This document shows, piece by piece, positions 18,196-26,873 of a DNA stretch of 64,000 nucleotides. Position 1 is the first letter of the stretch; each line of letters starts with the position of its first letter. Both the position numbers and the translations under genes were made by a program. The notes under the pieces are model-generated. The model ran no database searches, had not been told where the DNA came from, and saw only the letters and a program-made list of their open reading frames with translations. Origin of the DNA: Nocardioides sp. SR21 (lineage in GTDB: Bacteria > Actinomycetota > Actinomycetes > Propionibacteriales > Nocardioidaceae); NCBI RefSeq assembly GCF_022761125.1, contig NZ_JAKWJR010000010.1:62001-126000 (forward strand). Direction: 5' to 3'.

Positions 18196-19862
18196 GGAAC
18201 CTCCACGGGGTCGGGTGCTGCAGGGGTCGTACGGCGGCGGCGGGGCTGCCAGCCCTCGCGCGGCACCGAGTCGATGAGCCGGCGGGTGTAGTCCTCCCGC
18301 GGGGCGGAGAGCACGTCGTTCACCGCCCCGGACTCGACGACCTCGCCGCGGTGCATGACCAGGACGTCGTCGCTGATCTGCTGCACCACCGGCAGGTCGT
18401 GGGAGATGAAGAGCAGTGCCACGTCGAGCTCGCGGCGGATCCGGTCCAGCAGCTCGAGCACCTGTGCCTGCACCGAGACGTCGAGCGCGGAGACCGCCTC
18501 GTCGAGGATCAGCACCGAGGGGTCGGCCGCCAGCGCTCGGGCGATCGCCACCCGCTGCCGCTGCCCGCCGGACAGCGACCGGGGCAGGGCGCGGCCCTGC
18601 TCGGCCGTGAGCCCGACCTGGTCGAGCAGCTCCGCGACCCGCTGGTCCCGCTGCTTCTTGGGGAGGTGGCCGTGCACCGCGAGCGCCTCACGCAGGCAGT
18701 CCTGTGCGCTCTGGCGCCGGTCGAGCGACGAGTACGGGTCCTGGAACACCATCTGCACGAGCCGCCCGCGGCGCCGCCGCTCGGCGGAGCTCAGCCGGCC
18801 GGGCTGCCACTCGTCGCCGTCGACGACGATCCGGCCCGACGTCGGCTGGGCCAGGCCGACGATCATCCGGGCGGTGGTCGACTTGCCGGAGCCGGACTCG
18901 CCCACGATGGCCAGCGACCCGGCACGCGGCAGCCCGAAGGAGATGCTGTCCACGGCGACGAGGTCCTCGTGCCCGGTGCCGGTCGCCGGGCGAACCCGGT
19001 AGACCTTGCGCAGCTCCGCGACCTCCAGGAGCGGAGCGGCGGCGGGCTTCTCGTCGTACGGCCGGCCCGAGGGCACGGAGACCTGGAGGCGTGGGCGCGC
19101 GGCGATCAGCGCCTTCGTGTAGTCGTGCGAGGCCTGCTGACGCAGGCCCTCGGCGCCGAGCTCCTCGACGATGCGGCCGTCCTTCATGACCGCGATCCGG
19201 TCGCAGACGGCGTCGGCGAGGTCGAGGTCGTGGCTGACGAACAGCATCGCCAGGCCGCGGGCCTTGCGCTGCTCGTCGAGGATCGCCATCACCTCCTCCT
19301 GGGTGGTGACGTCGAGCGCCGTCGTCGGCTCGTCGGCGAGCAGCAGGCTCGGCTCGGCGGCCATCGCGGCCGCGATCATCACCCGTTGCAGCAGTCCGCC
19401 CGACAGCTCGTACGGCTTCTGCCGCATCCGCCGCTCGGGATCGGTGATGCCGACGTCGACGAGGAGGCCACGCACGGTCCTCTCCGCCTCGGCGCGCGGC
19501 TTGCGCTGCACCTCGACGAGGTTCTCGAGCAGGAAGTCGCCGACCGAGCGGAGCGGGTTGATGTGGGCGCGGGGGTCCTGGAACACCACCGCGGTCTGGG
19601 TCCCGCGGAAGCGCCGCAGCTCGGCCTTCGACAACGTGCCGATGTCGGTGCCGTTGACGTGGATCGTGCCGCTCCTGGTCGCGCCCCGCGGCAGCAGGCC
19701 GACCACGGCGCGCAGCGAGGTGGTCTTGCCGGAGCCGCTCTCGCCGACCAGGCCGAGCGCCTCGCCCGGCGCGATCGTGAGGCTGACCCCGTCGAGGATC
19801 GTCTTGCTGCCCCAGCGCACGGGTACGGCGACCCGCAGGTCCTGGATGTCCAGCGTGGTCAT
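18192..19862 (-). CDS. Dipeptide/opine-type ABC transporter, fused double ATP-binding protein (DppD-DppF)
   Basis: A 556-residue tandem ATPase energising the DppB/DppC-type permeases next to it. Half one has Walker A GESGSGKTTS, signature LSGGLLQRV and Walker B LLLADEPTTALD; half two has GESGSGKSTTA, LSGGQRQRV and LILDEAVSALD. The fusion of the two subunits is common in actinobacteria. The ATG at 19862 opens the first beta strand. Import of a peptide-like, opine-like or other amide solute fits the intracellular hydrolases downstream. Confidence 0.93.
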   Translation of the reverse strand: MTTLDIQDLRVAVPVRWGSKTILDGVSLTIAPGEALGLVGESGSGKTTSLRAVVGLLPRGATRSGTIHVNGTDIGTLSKAELRRFRGTQTAVVFQDPRAHINPLRSVGDFLLENLVEVQRKPRAEAERTVRGLLVDVGITDPERRMRQKPYELSGGLLQRVMIAAAMAAEPSLLLADEPTTALDVTTQEEVMAILDEQRKARGLAMLFVSHDLDLADAVCDRIAVMKDGRIVEELGAEGLRQQASHDYTKALIAARPRLQVSVPSGRPYDEKPAAAPLLEVAELRKVYRVRPATGTGHEDLVAVDSISFGLPRAGSLAIVGESGSGKSTTARMIVGLAQPTSGRIVVDGDEWQPGRLSSAERRRRGRLVQMVFQDPYSSLDRRQSAQDCLREALAVHGHLPKKQRDQRVAELLDQVGLTAEQGRALPRSLSGGQRQRVAIARALAADPSVLILDEAVSALDVSVQAQVLELLDRIRRELDVALLFISHDLPVVQQISDDVLVMHRGEVVESGAVNDVLSAPREDYTRRLIDSVPREGWQPRRRRTTPAAPDPVEVP

Positions 19863-19930
19863 TTCGGGGTGCCCGCGGAAGCGCGGGCTGGAGGAGCGCA
19901 GCGGGGGAGGCTCGTGGTTTCGCGGGGTGT

Positions 19931-20800
19931 TCACAGCTCGGCTCCTCGCACGTCGTACCGCTCGGCGACCCAGCCGCTGACCAGGTTGAGGCAGACGACC
20001 GTGACCAGCACGGCGCCCGCGGCGTACAGCGACTCCTGGGGGTAGCCCTCGATGATCGAGGACTGGCCCTCGGCGACCATCACGCCCCAGTCGGCGGTCG
20101 GCGGCTGCAGGCCGAGCCCGAGGTAGGAGATCGCGGCGAGGTCGAGCATCGCGTAGGCGAAGCCGATGCCGGCCTGCACGGTGATCATCGGCATCAGGTT
20201 GGGCAGCAGGTGGCGCACGGCGATGCGCGGCGCCGGCACGCCCTGGATCTGGAGGGCCGCGACGTACGGCAGGTTGCGCTCGCGCAGCGCCACCGAGCGC
20301 AGGATGCGGGCCACCATCGGGACGTAGGCGATCGACAGCGCGACCACCGGCGCCCAGAAGCCGGCGCCGAACACGGCGACGGCGACGACCGCGAGGATCA
20401 GGCCGGGGAACGCGAACAGCACCTCGATGAGCCGCGAGATCACGGCGTCCACCTTGCCGCCGCACCACGCGGCGACCAGGGCGAGCAGCACGCCGGCGGT
20501 CATCGAGCACGCGATGACCAGCGCCGGACCGGCCAGGCTGATCCGCGCGCCGTACAGGAGGCGGCTGAGGATGTCGCGACCGCTGGCATCGGTGCCCAGC
20601 CAGTGCGCGGGGCTCGAGCCCTCGTAGGGGCTCATCAGGTCCACGGCGTTCGGGTCGTACGGCGCGATCAGCGGTGCCAGCAGGGCCGCGAGCACGATCA
20701 GCGCCAGTACCGTGCCGGCAACGACGATCACCGGGCTGACGCCCGCGAACCGGCGCAGCAGCAGCGGTCGCCGGGGGCTCAGGGCGAGCTCGGCGCTCAT
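19931..20800 (-). CDS. Peptide-type ABC transporter permease (DppC/OppC family)
   Basis: A 289-residue inner-membrane permease. An N-terminal helix (VIVVAGTVLALIVLAALLAPLIAPYDPN) is followed by the family motif HWLGTDASGRDILSRLLYGARISL, and the EAA loop LQIQGVPAPRIAVRHLLPN couples to the ATPase. About six membrane segments are seen. The ATG at 20800 overlaps the stop of the DppB-type gene. It forms the channel together with the 319-residue partner. Confidence 0.93.
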   Translation of the reverse strand: MSAELALSPRRPLLLRRFAGVSPVIVVAGTVLALIVLAALLAPLIAPYDPNAVDLMSPYEGSSPAHWLGTDASGRDILSRLLYGARISLAGPALVIACSMTAGVLLALVAAWCGGKVDAVISRLIEVLFAFPGLILAVVAVAVFGAGFWAPVVALSIAYVPMVARILRSVALRERNLPYVAALQIQGVPAPRIAVRHLLPNLMPMITVQAGIGFAYAMLDLAAISYLGLGLQPPTADWGVMVAEGQSSIIEGYPQESLYAAGAVLVTVVCLNLVSGWVAERYDVRGAEL

Positions 20801-21756
20801 GCGGCGGCTCCTTCGAGAGCGGTGCGCGGGTCGAGCAGGGCGTTCACGGCGTCGATGACCGCATTGACGACCACGAACGCCGCGACCATGAACAGCGAGA
20901 TCACCTGGACGACCGCGAGGTCCCCCTTGGCGGACGCGTCGACCAGCAGCGAGCCGATCCCGTTGACGCCGAACGCCTGCTCCGCGACGGCGGTGCCGGC
21001 GAACAGGCCCGCGATGCTGAGGCCGGACACGGTGAGGATCGGGGCGACGGCGTTGCGCATCACGTGCCGGCGGGTGATCAGCCGTTGCGGCGTACCCCGG
21101 CTGACGGCGGTCTCGACGTGCTCCGACACCTTCTCCTCGTCGACGGCCGCGCGCGTCACCGTGGCGACGTACGCGACGTAGCTCAGGCTGAGCGCGATCG
21201 CGGGCAGGGTCAGGTGCGCCAACCGGTCCGTCAGTCCCTCGCCGGTGCCGTAGATCGGGAGCCAGTCGAGGGTGGTCGCGAAGATCGCGATCAGCGCGAT
21301 CGCGACGACGAACGTCGGCGCACCCATGGCGACCGTGGTCACCACGTTGATGACCGTGCGCGTCACCCGGCCGCGCAGGCCGGCCAGCACGCCGAGCCCG
21401 ATCCCGAAGACCAGGATCAGGGCGCCGGCGTACAGGACGAGCAGCGCGGTGCTGCCGACCCGGGCGGTGAGCAGGGTGCTGACGTCGGTCTTGTAGACCA
21501 TCGACGTGCCGAGGTCGCCGGTGACGATCCCGTGCAGCCAGTGGAGGTACTGGCTCCACCACGGGTCGTCGAGGTTGTACTCCGCCCGGATGCGGGCGAG
21601 GTTCTCCGGGTTGGGCTTGGTGCCTCCGGCGATCGCCGTCGCTGGGTCGCCCGGCGCGAGGTGGAGCGCGAGGAAGATCGTCAGGCTCGAGACGAGCAGC
21701 GTGACGACCAGCGCCCCGACCTTGCGCAGGACGAACAGCGGCCAGCGAGCCGGCAC
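20797..21756 (-). CDS. Peptide-type ABC transporter permease (DppB/OppB family)
   Basis: A 319-residue permease. The N-terminus (LFVLRKVGALVVTLLVSSLTIFLALHLAPGDPA) is the DppB hallmark, DLGTSMVYKTDV follows, and the EAA loop is near AVSRGTPQRLITRRHVMRNA. The GTG at 21756 overlaps the TAG stop of the solute-binding protein by one base, so translation is coupled. It pairs with the DppC-type gene downstream. Confidence 0.93.
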   Translation of the reverse strand: MPARWPLFVLRKVGALVVTLLVSSLTIFLALHLAPGDPATAIAGGTKPNPENLARIRAEYNLDDPWWSQYLHWLHGIVTGDLGTSMVYKTDVSTLLTARVGSTALLVLYAGALILVFGIGLGVLAGLRGRVTRTVINVVTTVAMGAPTFVVAIALIAIFATTLDWLPIYGTGEGLTDRLAHLTLPAIALSLSYVAYVATVTRAAVDEEKVSEHVETAVSRGTPQRLITRRHVMRNAVAPILTVSGLSIAGLFAGTAVAEQAFGVNGIGSLLVDASAKGDLAVVQVISLFMVAAFVVVNAVIDAVNALLDPRTALEGAAA

Positions 21757-23393
21757 TACTCCGTCCCACCCAGGGAGGCGGCCCACGGGGAGGCGATGTA
21801 CGAGATCGAGGCGGGGGAGCCGCTGAGGCCGTCGCCCAGGTAGAGCAGCACGTTCATGCCCGCGAGCGTCACCTGCAGGTTGTCCGGCGCGAAGATCGCC
21901 TGGGCCTCCACGAACTTCTCCGCGGTCACCGCCGGGTCGGTGGTCGTGCGCGCCTCCTCGAGGAGCGCGGTCACCTCGGGGTTGTCGTACTGCGACCAGT
22001 TGTAGAGGCCGGTCGGCGTCGCGAACTCCGGCGCGTAGTAGAGCCCACCGGGAACCTCCTGGAAGCCGATGGTGCAGACGAAGTCGACGCCGGCGCGCTT
22101 CTCGGGGTTGTAGAAGAGCTCGGAGAACTCGGTCGGCTGCATGGTCTTCAGCTGCAGGTCGATGCCGATCTCCTTGGCCGCGGCCTGCACGACGGTCGCG
22201 GCCTGCGACTCGGTCGCGCCGCCGGCAGGGATCGCCATCACGAGCTTCGCGCCGTCGGCGCCGGCCTCCTGGACCAGCTCCTTCGCGCGCTCGAGGTCGG
22301 GCGAGTCGTTGGCCGGCAGGGCGTCGTACCCGTCCTGGTAGGTGCTCGCCTCGCTGTCGCCGCTCCACGCGAGCGGCGCGGTGAACGTCTTCTGGATGGT
22401 GCCGAGGCCGCGCAGGACCGTGGAGATCAGGCCCTTCTTGTCGATCGCGAGGTTGAGCGCCTCGCGGACCCGCGGGTCGGCGCCGAAGCCCTCGGTCGAG
22501 GTGGGACCGAAGCTCAGCGACTGCGTGCTGAAGCCGCGGTAGACGGTGCCGGAGTCCGCCTTCTCGAGGGCGACGGCCGTCGAGACCGGCAGGTCGTAGG
22601 CACCGTCGATCTCGCCGGCGCGCAGCGCCGAGGTGAGGGTGGCGGCGTCGCCGACGAACTTGAAGGTGACCTCGCCGACCTTCGGGGCGCCGTCCCAGTA
22701 GTCCGGGTAGGCCTTCACCTCGATGCTCTCGCCGGTGTTCCAGCGCACGAACTCGTAGGGGCCGGTGCACATCACGCCGCCCTGCGCGGTGCCGAAGGCC
22801 GGGCCGGCCTTGGTCGCGAACGCCTGCTGGACGATGCCACCGCCCGGGCCGGCGAGGCCGTACTTGAACTGGGCGTCGGGCTGGCTGAACGCCAGCGTCA
22901 CCTGGAGGTCACCGGTCTTCTCGATCGAGGTGACGTAGCGGAAGGCGCCGCTCCAGAAGCTCGGGCCCTTCGGGTCGGCGGTGCGCTGGAGGCTGTAGAC
23001 GACGTCGTCGGCAGTGAGCGGCGAGCCGTCCCAGAACGTCACGTCGTCGCGGAGGTCGATCACGAAGGTCGTGTCGTCGGCCCACTCGGCCGACGTGGCG
23101 AGCGCGGGCTGGACGGAGAAGTCGGGCTCGACGCGCAGCAGGTTCTCGCAGAGGTTCGGCGACACGGTCATCTCGGAGGTGGCGCCCGACACGATCGGGT
23201 CGACCGACGTGGGCTCTCCGGTCGGCAGGCCCCAGACGATCGAGTCGACCGCCTCGGTGCCCTCGGGCGTGGTGCTGACGATCTCGCTCTTCGTGAGCTC
23301 GCTCTTCTTCGGGCCGCCATCGCTGCCGCACGCGGTGAGCCCGAGCCCCACCACGAGACCGATGCCGACCAGCCGAACCGACGTACGCGCCAT
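21756..23393 (-). CDS. Extracellular solute-binding lipoprotein, family 5 (DppA/OppA-like)
   Basis: A 545-residue SBP_bac_5 protein. The lipobox LTAC at about 19-22 marks a lipoprotein anchored to the outer face of the membrane. Family features are SPNLCENLLRVEPDFSVQPALA, FVIDLRDDVTFWDGSPLTADDVVYSLQR and VREALNLAIDKKGL. It is the first gene of a nine-gene operon (to 13171) and is divergent from the MarR gene; two operator-like palindromes lie between. It captures the operon's substrate, which is probably peptide- or amide-like. Confidence 0.94.
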   Translation of the reverse strand: MARTSVRLVGIGLVVGLGLTACGSDGGPKKSELTKSEIVSTTPEGTEAVDSIVWGLPTGEPTSVDPIVSGATSEMTVSPNLCENLLRVEPDFSVQPALATSAEWADDTTFVIDLRDDVTFWDGSPLTADDVVYSLQRTADPKGPSFWSGAFRYVTSIEKTGDLQVTLAFSQPDAQFKYGLAGPGGGIVQQAFATKAGPAFGTAQGGVMCTGPYEFVRWNTGESIEVKAYPDYWDGAPKVGEVTFKFVGDAATLTSALRAGEIDGAYDLPVSTAVALEKADSGTVYRGFSTQSLSFGPTSTEGFGADPRVREALNLAIDKKGLISTVLRGLGTIQKTFTAPLAWSGDSEASTYQDGYDALPANDSPDLERAKELVQEAGADGAKLVMAIPAGGATESQAATVVQAAAKEIGIDLQLKTMQPTEFSELFYNPEKRAGVDFVCTIGFQEVPGGLYYAPEFATPTGLYNWSQYDNPEVTALLEEARTTTDPAVTAEKFVEAQAIFAPDNLQVTLAGMNVLLYLGDGLSGSPASISYIASPWAASLGGTE

Positions 23394-23460
23394 GGTTCCT
23401 CCTCCGGCCGGGACGTGATCCAGGCCTCATCTCAGGGTCGACGGAACAGTAATTCTTTGA

Positions 23461-23471
23461 CAGGTATCCTG
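23461..23471. promoter_or_regulatory. MarR operator candidate 1 (CAGGTATCCTG)
   Basis: CAGG-TAT-CCTG, extended to TGaCAGG...CCTGaCA, lies between the ABC operon (23393) and the MarR gene (23565). On the minus strand it falls between a possible -35 (TTGTCA, 23475-23470) and -10 (TACTGT, 23451-23446), where a bound repressor would block transcription. Related copies lie at 23486, 26798 and 26834. Confidence 0.6.
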
Positions 23472-23485
23472 ACAACAGTCTTTGA

Positions 23486-23496
23486 CAAGTTTCTTG
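23486..23496. promoter_or_regulatory. MarR operator candidate 2 (CAAGTTTCTTG)
   Basis: CAAG-TTT-CTTG is a symmetric variant of the same palindrome, 25 bp from the first copy. It sits directly upstream of the MarR coding region, suggesting autoregulation. Confidence 0.5.
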
Positions 23497-23564
23497 GCTA
23501 TTTCCCCGGACGTCGCCCGGCCGGTAGCGTGCGCGGTGCCACCGACGAGGAAGGGTTCGGGCGC

Positions 23565-24008
23565 ATGGCCGAGACCGAGCACCACGCGCAGCCACCGCTG
23601 CTGATGTACGCCGTCAAGCAGGTCGAGCTCGCGGTCCGCGCGCACCTCGACGACGTGCTGAAGCCGTCCGGCGTCACGGCGCTGCAGTACACCGCGCTCT
23701 CCGTGCTCGAGCACAGCGGCGAGCTGTCAGCGGCGCAGCTCGCGCGCAACTCGTTCGTCACCGCGCAGTCGATGGCCGACATGGTGAAGGCCCTGACCAG
23801 CAAGGGCCTCATCACCCGGACCCAGGACGAGACCGACCGCAAGCGGCTGCTGATCAGCCTGACGGCCGAGGGACGCTCCTTCCTCGCCGAGGTGCGCGAC
23901 GAGGTCGAGGAGCTCGACCGCCGGATGACCGGCGCGCTGACCGCACGGCAGCGCGACGCGCTGCGCAACAGCCTCAACGAGTGCCGGGCGGCCCTGCAGC
24001 GGCTGTGA
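23565..24008 (+). CDS. MarR-family transcriptional regulator
   Basis: A 147-residue winged-helix regulator. Its HTH reads LSAAQLARNSFVTAQSMADMVKALTSKGLI, followed by the wing TRTQDETDRKRLLISLTAEGR. The ATG at 23565 gives the usual MarR length; the frame stays open upstream but covers the promoter. It is divergent from the ABC operon and convergent with acetoacetyl-CoA synthetase, overlapping it by 35 nt. Palindromes of one type occur in its own promoter and in the enoyl-CoA hydratase/oxidase promoter, so it likely represses both units until a catabolite binds. Confidence 0.9.
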   Translation: MAETEHHAQPPLLMYAVKQVELAVRAHLDDVLKPSGVTALQYTALSVLEHSGELSAAQLARNSFVTAQSMADMVKALTSKGLITRTQDETDRKRLLISLTAEGRSFLAEVRDEVEELDRRMTGALTARQRDALRNSLNECRAALQRL

Positions 24009-25956
24009 CCCGCTCGCCCGCGAGCTCGACGAACGCGTCGAGCGAGTGCGGGTCGACCAGGGACTGCAGGTCGGCGACCTGCTCGAGAGGCTTGCCCTGG
24101 AGGATCCGCTTGGCCGGCACCTCGAGCTTCTTGCCCGTCCGGGTGCGCGGCACGCTCGGCACCTGGACGACGAGGTCGGGCACGTGCCGCGGCGAGAGGG
24201 CCGACCGGAGCGCCGCCGCGATCGCGCGCCGGCGATCGTCGTCGAGGACGAGCCCGTCCTCGAGCACGACGGCGAGGATCAGGTCGCCGTTCCCTCCGGC
24301 GCGGTCCTCGAGGTGGACGACCAGGCAGTCGAGCACGCCCGGCAGCTCCTCGACCACGCGGTAGAACTCCGCCGTACCCAGCCGGACGCCGCCGCGGTTG
24401 AGGGTCGCGTCGGAGCGGCCCTCGATCACCGATGACCCGACGGCGTTGAAGCGGATCCAGTCGCCGTGGCGCCAGACGCCCGGGTAGGCGTCGAAGTACG
24501 CGGACCGGTAGATCTCGCCGTCGCGGTCGCCCCAGAAGGAGACCGGCATCGACGGCATCGGCTCGGTGATCACGAGCTCGCCGAGCTCGCCGACGACCTC
24601 GTTCCCGGAGACGTCGTACGCCGCCGCGGCGACCGCGAGGCACGGCGCGGAGATCTCGCCGAGGTACACCGGCTGCGCCGGGCTGCCCTGCAGGATCCCC
24701 GAGCACACGTCGGTGCCGCCGGAGCCGACGTTGAGCAGCACTCGCGGCCCGAACTCGTCGAGCACCCAGCGGTAGCCCTCCTCGGCCAGCGGGCTGCCGG
24801 CCGCGCACAGCTCGCGGAGCGCCGACAGGTCGTGGTTCTCCGCCGGGCGGAGGCCCTCGCGCCGGCTGCCCATCAGGAAGCCGGGGCTCGCGCCCATGAC
24901 GGTCGCGCGGGTCTCGGCCGCGACCTCCCACTGCCAGTCGAGGCTGGGGTACGCCGGGTTGCCGTCGAGCATCACGATCGAGCAGTCGACGAGGAGCGCG
25001 GACATCACCGAGTTCCAGATCATCCACGAGGTGGTGGTGAACCACAGCAGCCGGTCGTCGGCGCCCAGGTCCCAGCTCAGCGCGTGGTTCTTCAGGTGCT
25101 CGACGAGGATGCCGCCGTGCCCGTGCACGATCGCCTTGGGCCGGCCGGTGGTCCCGGACGAGAAGAGGATGAACAGCGGGTGCGCCGCCTCGACCTCCTC
25201 GTAGACCGGCTCGACCTCGTCGCCGTCGACCAGGTCCGACCACGCGATCGCACCGGGCACCGGGGATCCGCCGTACGTCACCTCGACGACGTGCTCGACG
25301 GTCGGCAGTCCCGCGCGGATCGTCGCGATGTCGGCGGCCTTGTCGACCGGCTTGTCGCCGTAGGTGTAGCCGCCGACCACAAGCAGCACCTTCGGCTCGA
25401 CCTGGCCGAGCCGGTCGAGCACGCTCGGCGCGCCGAACTCCGGTGCGCAGCTGGTCCAGGTGGCGCCGATCGCAGCGGTCGCGAGGAACGCGACGAGGGT
25501 CTCGGGGAGGTTGGGCAGGTAGCCCGCGACGCGATCGCCCGGCCGGACGCCCAGGCTGCGCAGGGATACGGCGGCGCGCGCGACCTGCGCGGTCAGCTCA
25601 CCGAAGGTCAGGGTCACCGGCTCGCGCGACTGCGAGTGCGCGATCACCGCGACCCGGTCATCGCCCGCGTGACCGGCGAGCAGGTGCCGCGCGTAGTTGA
25701 GGCGCGCACCCTCGAACCAGCGGGCACCGGGCATGGTCCGGGACGAGAGCACGGCGTCGTACGGCGTGCTCGGGTCGATCTCGAAGTAGTCCCAGACCGC
25801 GGCCCAGAAGGCCTCGACCTCGGTGACCGACCAGCGCCAGAGGTCGTCCCAGGTGTCGAGCCGGACGTCGCGCTCCGACGCGAGCCAGTCCATGAAGCGC
25901 CCGACGTGCGTGGCCGTGCGCCAGTCGGCAGCCGGCTCCCACAGCACTGACGTCAC
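23974..25956 (-). CDS. Acetoacetyl-CoA synthetase (acetoacetate-CoA ligase)
   Basis: A 660-residue acyl-adenylate-forming enzyme that activates a beta-keto acid, typically acetoacetate, with ATP and CoA. The N-terminal AACS-type extension (RFMDWLASERDVRLDTWDDL, then FWAAVWDYFEI) is present. The A3 motif is ILFSSGTTGRPKAIVHGHGG, A8 is near GRSDATLNRGGVRLG, and the catalytic Lys is in RTRTGKKLEVPAKRIL. The GTG at 25956 overlaps the hydratase stop (GTGA). It would activate the beta-keto acid made by the carnitine-dehydrogenase-like enzyme if both serve one pathway (inference). Confidence 0.92.
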   Translation of the reverse strand: MTSVLWEPAADWRTATHVGRFMDWLASERDVRLDTWDDLWRWSVTEVEAFWAAVWDYFEIDPSTPYDAVLSSRTMPGARWFEGARLNYARHLLAGHAGDDRVAVIAHSQSREPVTLTFGELTAQVARAAVSLRSLGVRPGDRVAGYLPNLPETLVAFLATAAIGATWTSCAPEFGAPSVLDRLGQVEPKVLLVVGGYTYGDKPVDKAADIATIRAGLPTVEHVVEVTYGGSPVPGAIAWSDLVDGDEVEPVYEEVEAAHPLFILFSSGTTGRPKAIVHGHGGILVEHLKNHALSWDLGADDRLLWFTTTSWMIWNSVMSALLVDCSIVMLDGNPAYPSLDWQWEVAAETRATVMGASPGFLMGSRREGLRPAENHDLSALRELCAAGSPLAEEGYRWVLDEFGPRVLLNVGSGGTDVCSGILQGSPAQPVYLGEISAPCLAVAAAAYDVSGNEVVGELGELVITEPMPSMPVSFWGDRDGEIYRSAYFDAYPGVWRHGDWIRFNAVGSSVIEGRSDATLNRGGVRLGTAEFYRVVEELPGVLDCLVVHLEDRAGGNGDLILAVVLEDGLVLDDDRRRAIAAALRSALSPRHVPDLVVQVPSVPRTRTGKKLEVPAKRILQGKPLEQVADLQSLVDPHSLDAFVELAGERVTAAAGPPGTR

Positions 25957-26780
25957 TCCTGGCCCCCTACCTTGCCCGCACGCCCCTCGAGGAACGACCG
26001 CATCCGTTGCTTGGCCTCCGGACTTCCCGAGGCGACCGCGGCCATGAGGGATTCCATCAGGTAGCCCTGAGCGGGATCGCCCTGGGCGATCAACGGGAGC
26101 GCGTGGAGCACGGCGAAGTTCGTGACCGGCGCGTTCTCGGCGATCCGCAGCGCGAGGCTGAGCGCGTGCTCGAAGCCCTCGCCCTCCTCGACGAGGTAGT
26201 GGGTCAGCCCGAGGTCCTGGCCCTCGCGGGCGTCGAGCACGCGGCCGGTGAGCATCAGGTCGGTCATCCGGTGCGCTCCGATCAGCCGAGGCACCCGCAC
26301 CGAGGCGCCACCGCCGACGAACAGGCCACGCTGGCCCTCGGGCAGCGCGTAGAAGGCCGACGTCTCCGCGACCCGGATGTGCGTGGCGGTGGCGAACTCC
26401 AGGCCGCCACCGATCACCGCGCCCTTGAGCACGCTGACGACCGGCAGCCGCCCGGACTCCATCGCGGCGAAGGCCCGGTGCCAGCTCATCGAGTGCTCGA
26501 GACCGGCGATGGTGTCGCGCTCGGCGAGCTCGTTGAGGTCGAGCCCCGCGGAGAAGTGGTCGCCGTCGGCGTCCAGCACGACGACGGCCGCCCACTCCGG
26601 CGGCGTCGCGAAGAACCGGTGGAGACCCTCGACCGTCGTGTCGTCGAGCGCGTTGCGCTTCGCCGCCCGGGCCAGCGTCAGTACGGCGACCGCACCTTGC
26701 CGACCCAGCCGCAGCGTCGGAGGCAGCCCCAGTTCGGCCCCGGTCGGGTCCTCCGGGTCGGGCATCGAGATCGCGGGCAC
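25953..26780 (-). CDS. Enoyl-CoA hydratase/isomerase (crotonase family)
   Basis: About 275 residues of crotonase fold. The oxyanion-hole segments are DHFSAGLDLNEL and KGAVIGGGLEFATATHIRVA; the position that is a catalytic Glu in hydratases is around LPEGQRGLFVGGGASVRVPRLIG. The GTG at 26780 follows GGAGG; ATG 26765 or a longer start are alternatives, but a longer start would place the operator at 26798 inside the gene. It is the first gene of a two-gene unit with AACS. It probably handles a beta-hydroxyacyl/enoyl-CoA from the same regulon. Confidence 0.88.
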   Translation of the reverse strand: MPAISMPDPEDPTGAELGLPPTLRLGRQGAVAVLTLARAAKRNALDDTTVEGLHRFFATPPEWAAVVVLDADGDHFSAGLDLNELAERDTIAGLEHSMSWHRAFAAMESGRLPVVSVLKGAVIGGGLEFATATHIRVAETSAFYALPEGQRGLFVGGGASVRVPRLIGAHRMTDLMLTGRVLDAREGQDLGLTHYLVEEGEGFEHALSLALRIAENAPVTNFAVLHALPLIAQGDPAQGYLMESLMAAVASGSPEAKQRMRSFLEGRAGKVGGQE

Positions 26781-26797
26781 CACGCCTCCGTCATTGT

Positions 26798-26808
26798 CAG
26801 GTTTCCTG
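26798..26808. promoter_or_regulatory. MarR operator candidate 3 (CAGGTTTCCTG)
   Basis: CAGG-TTT-CCTG is a perfect palindrome with a 3-bp centre, 18 bp upstream of the chosen hydratase start. It matches the sites in the MarR promoter and places the hydratase/AACS unit in the same putative regulon. Confidence 0.6.
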
Positions 26809-26829
26809 GCGGCGCCCATCCTCGTCATA

Positions 26830-26844
26830 GACAGGAAACCTGTC
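26830..26844. promoter_or_regulatory. MarR operator candidate 4 (GACAGG-AAA-CCTGTC)
   Basis: A perfect 15-bp inverted repeat with a 3-bp centre, 29 bp before the oxidase ATG at 26874. It is the most symmetric copy of the CAGG-n3-CCTG element and would serve the plus-strand oxidase promoter. Confidence 0.65.
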
Positions 26845-26873
26845 AATAGATTCGGTGGCGGTACGGTCGAACC

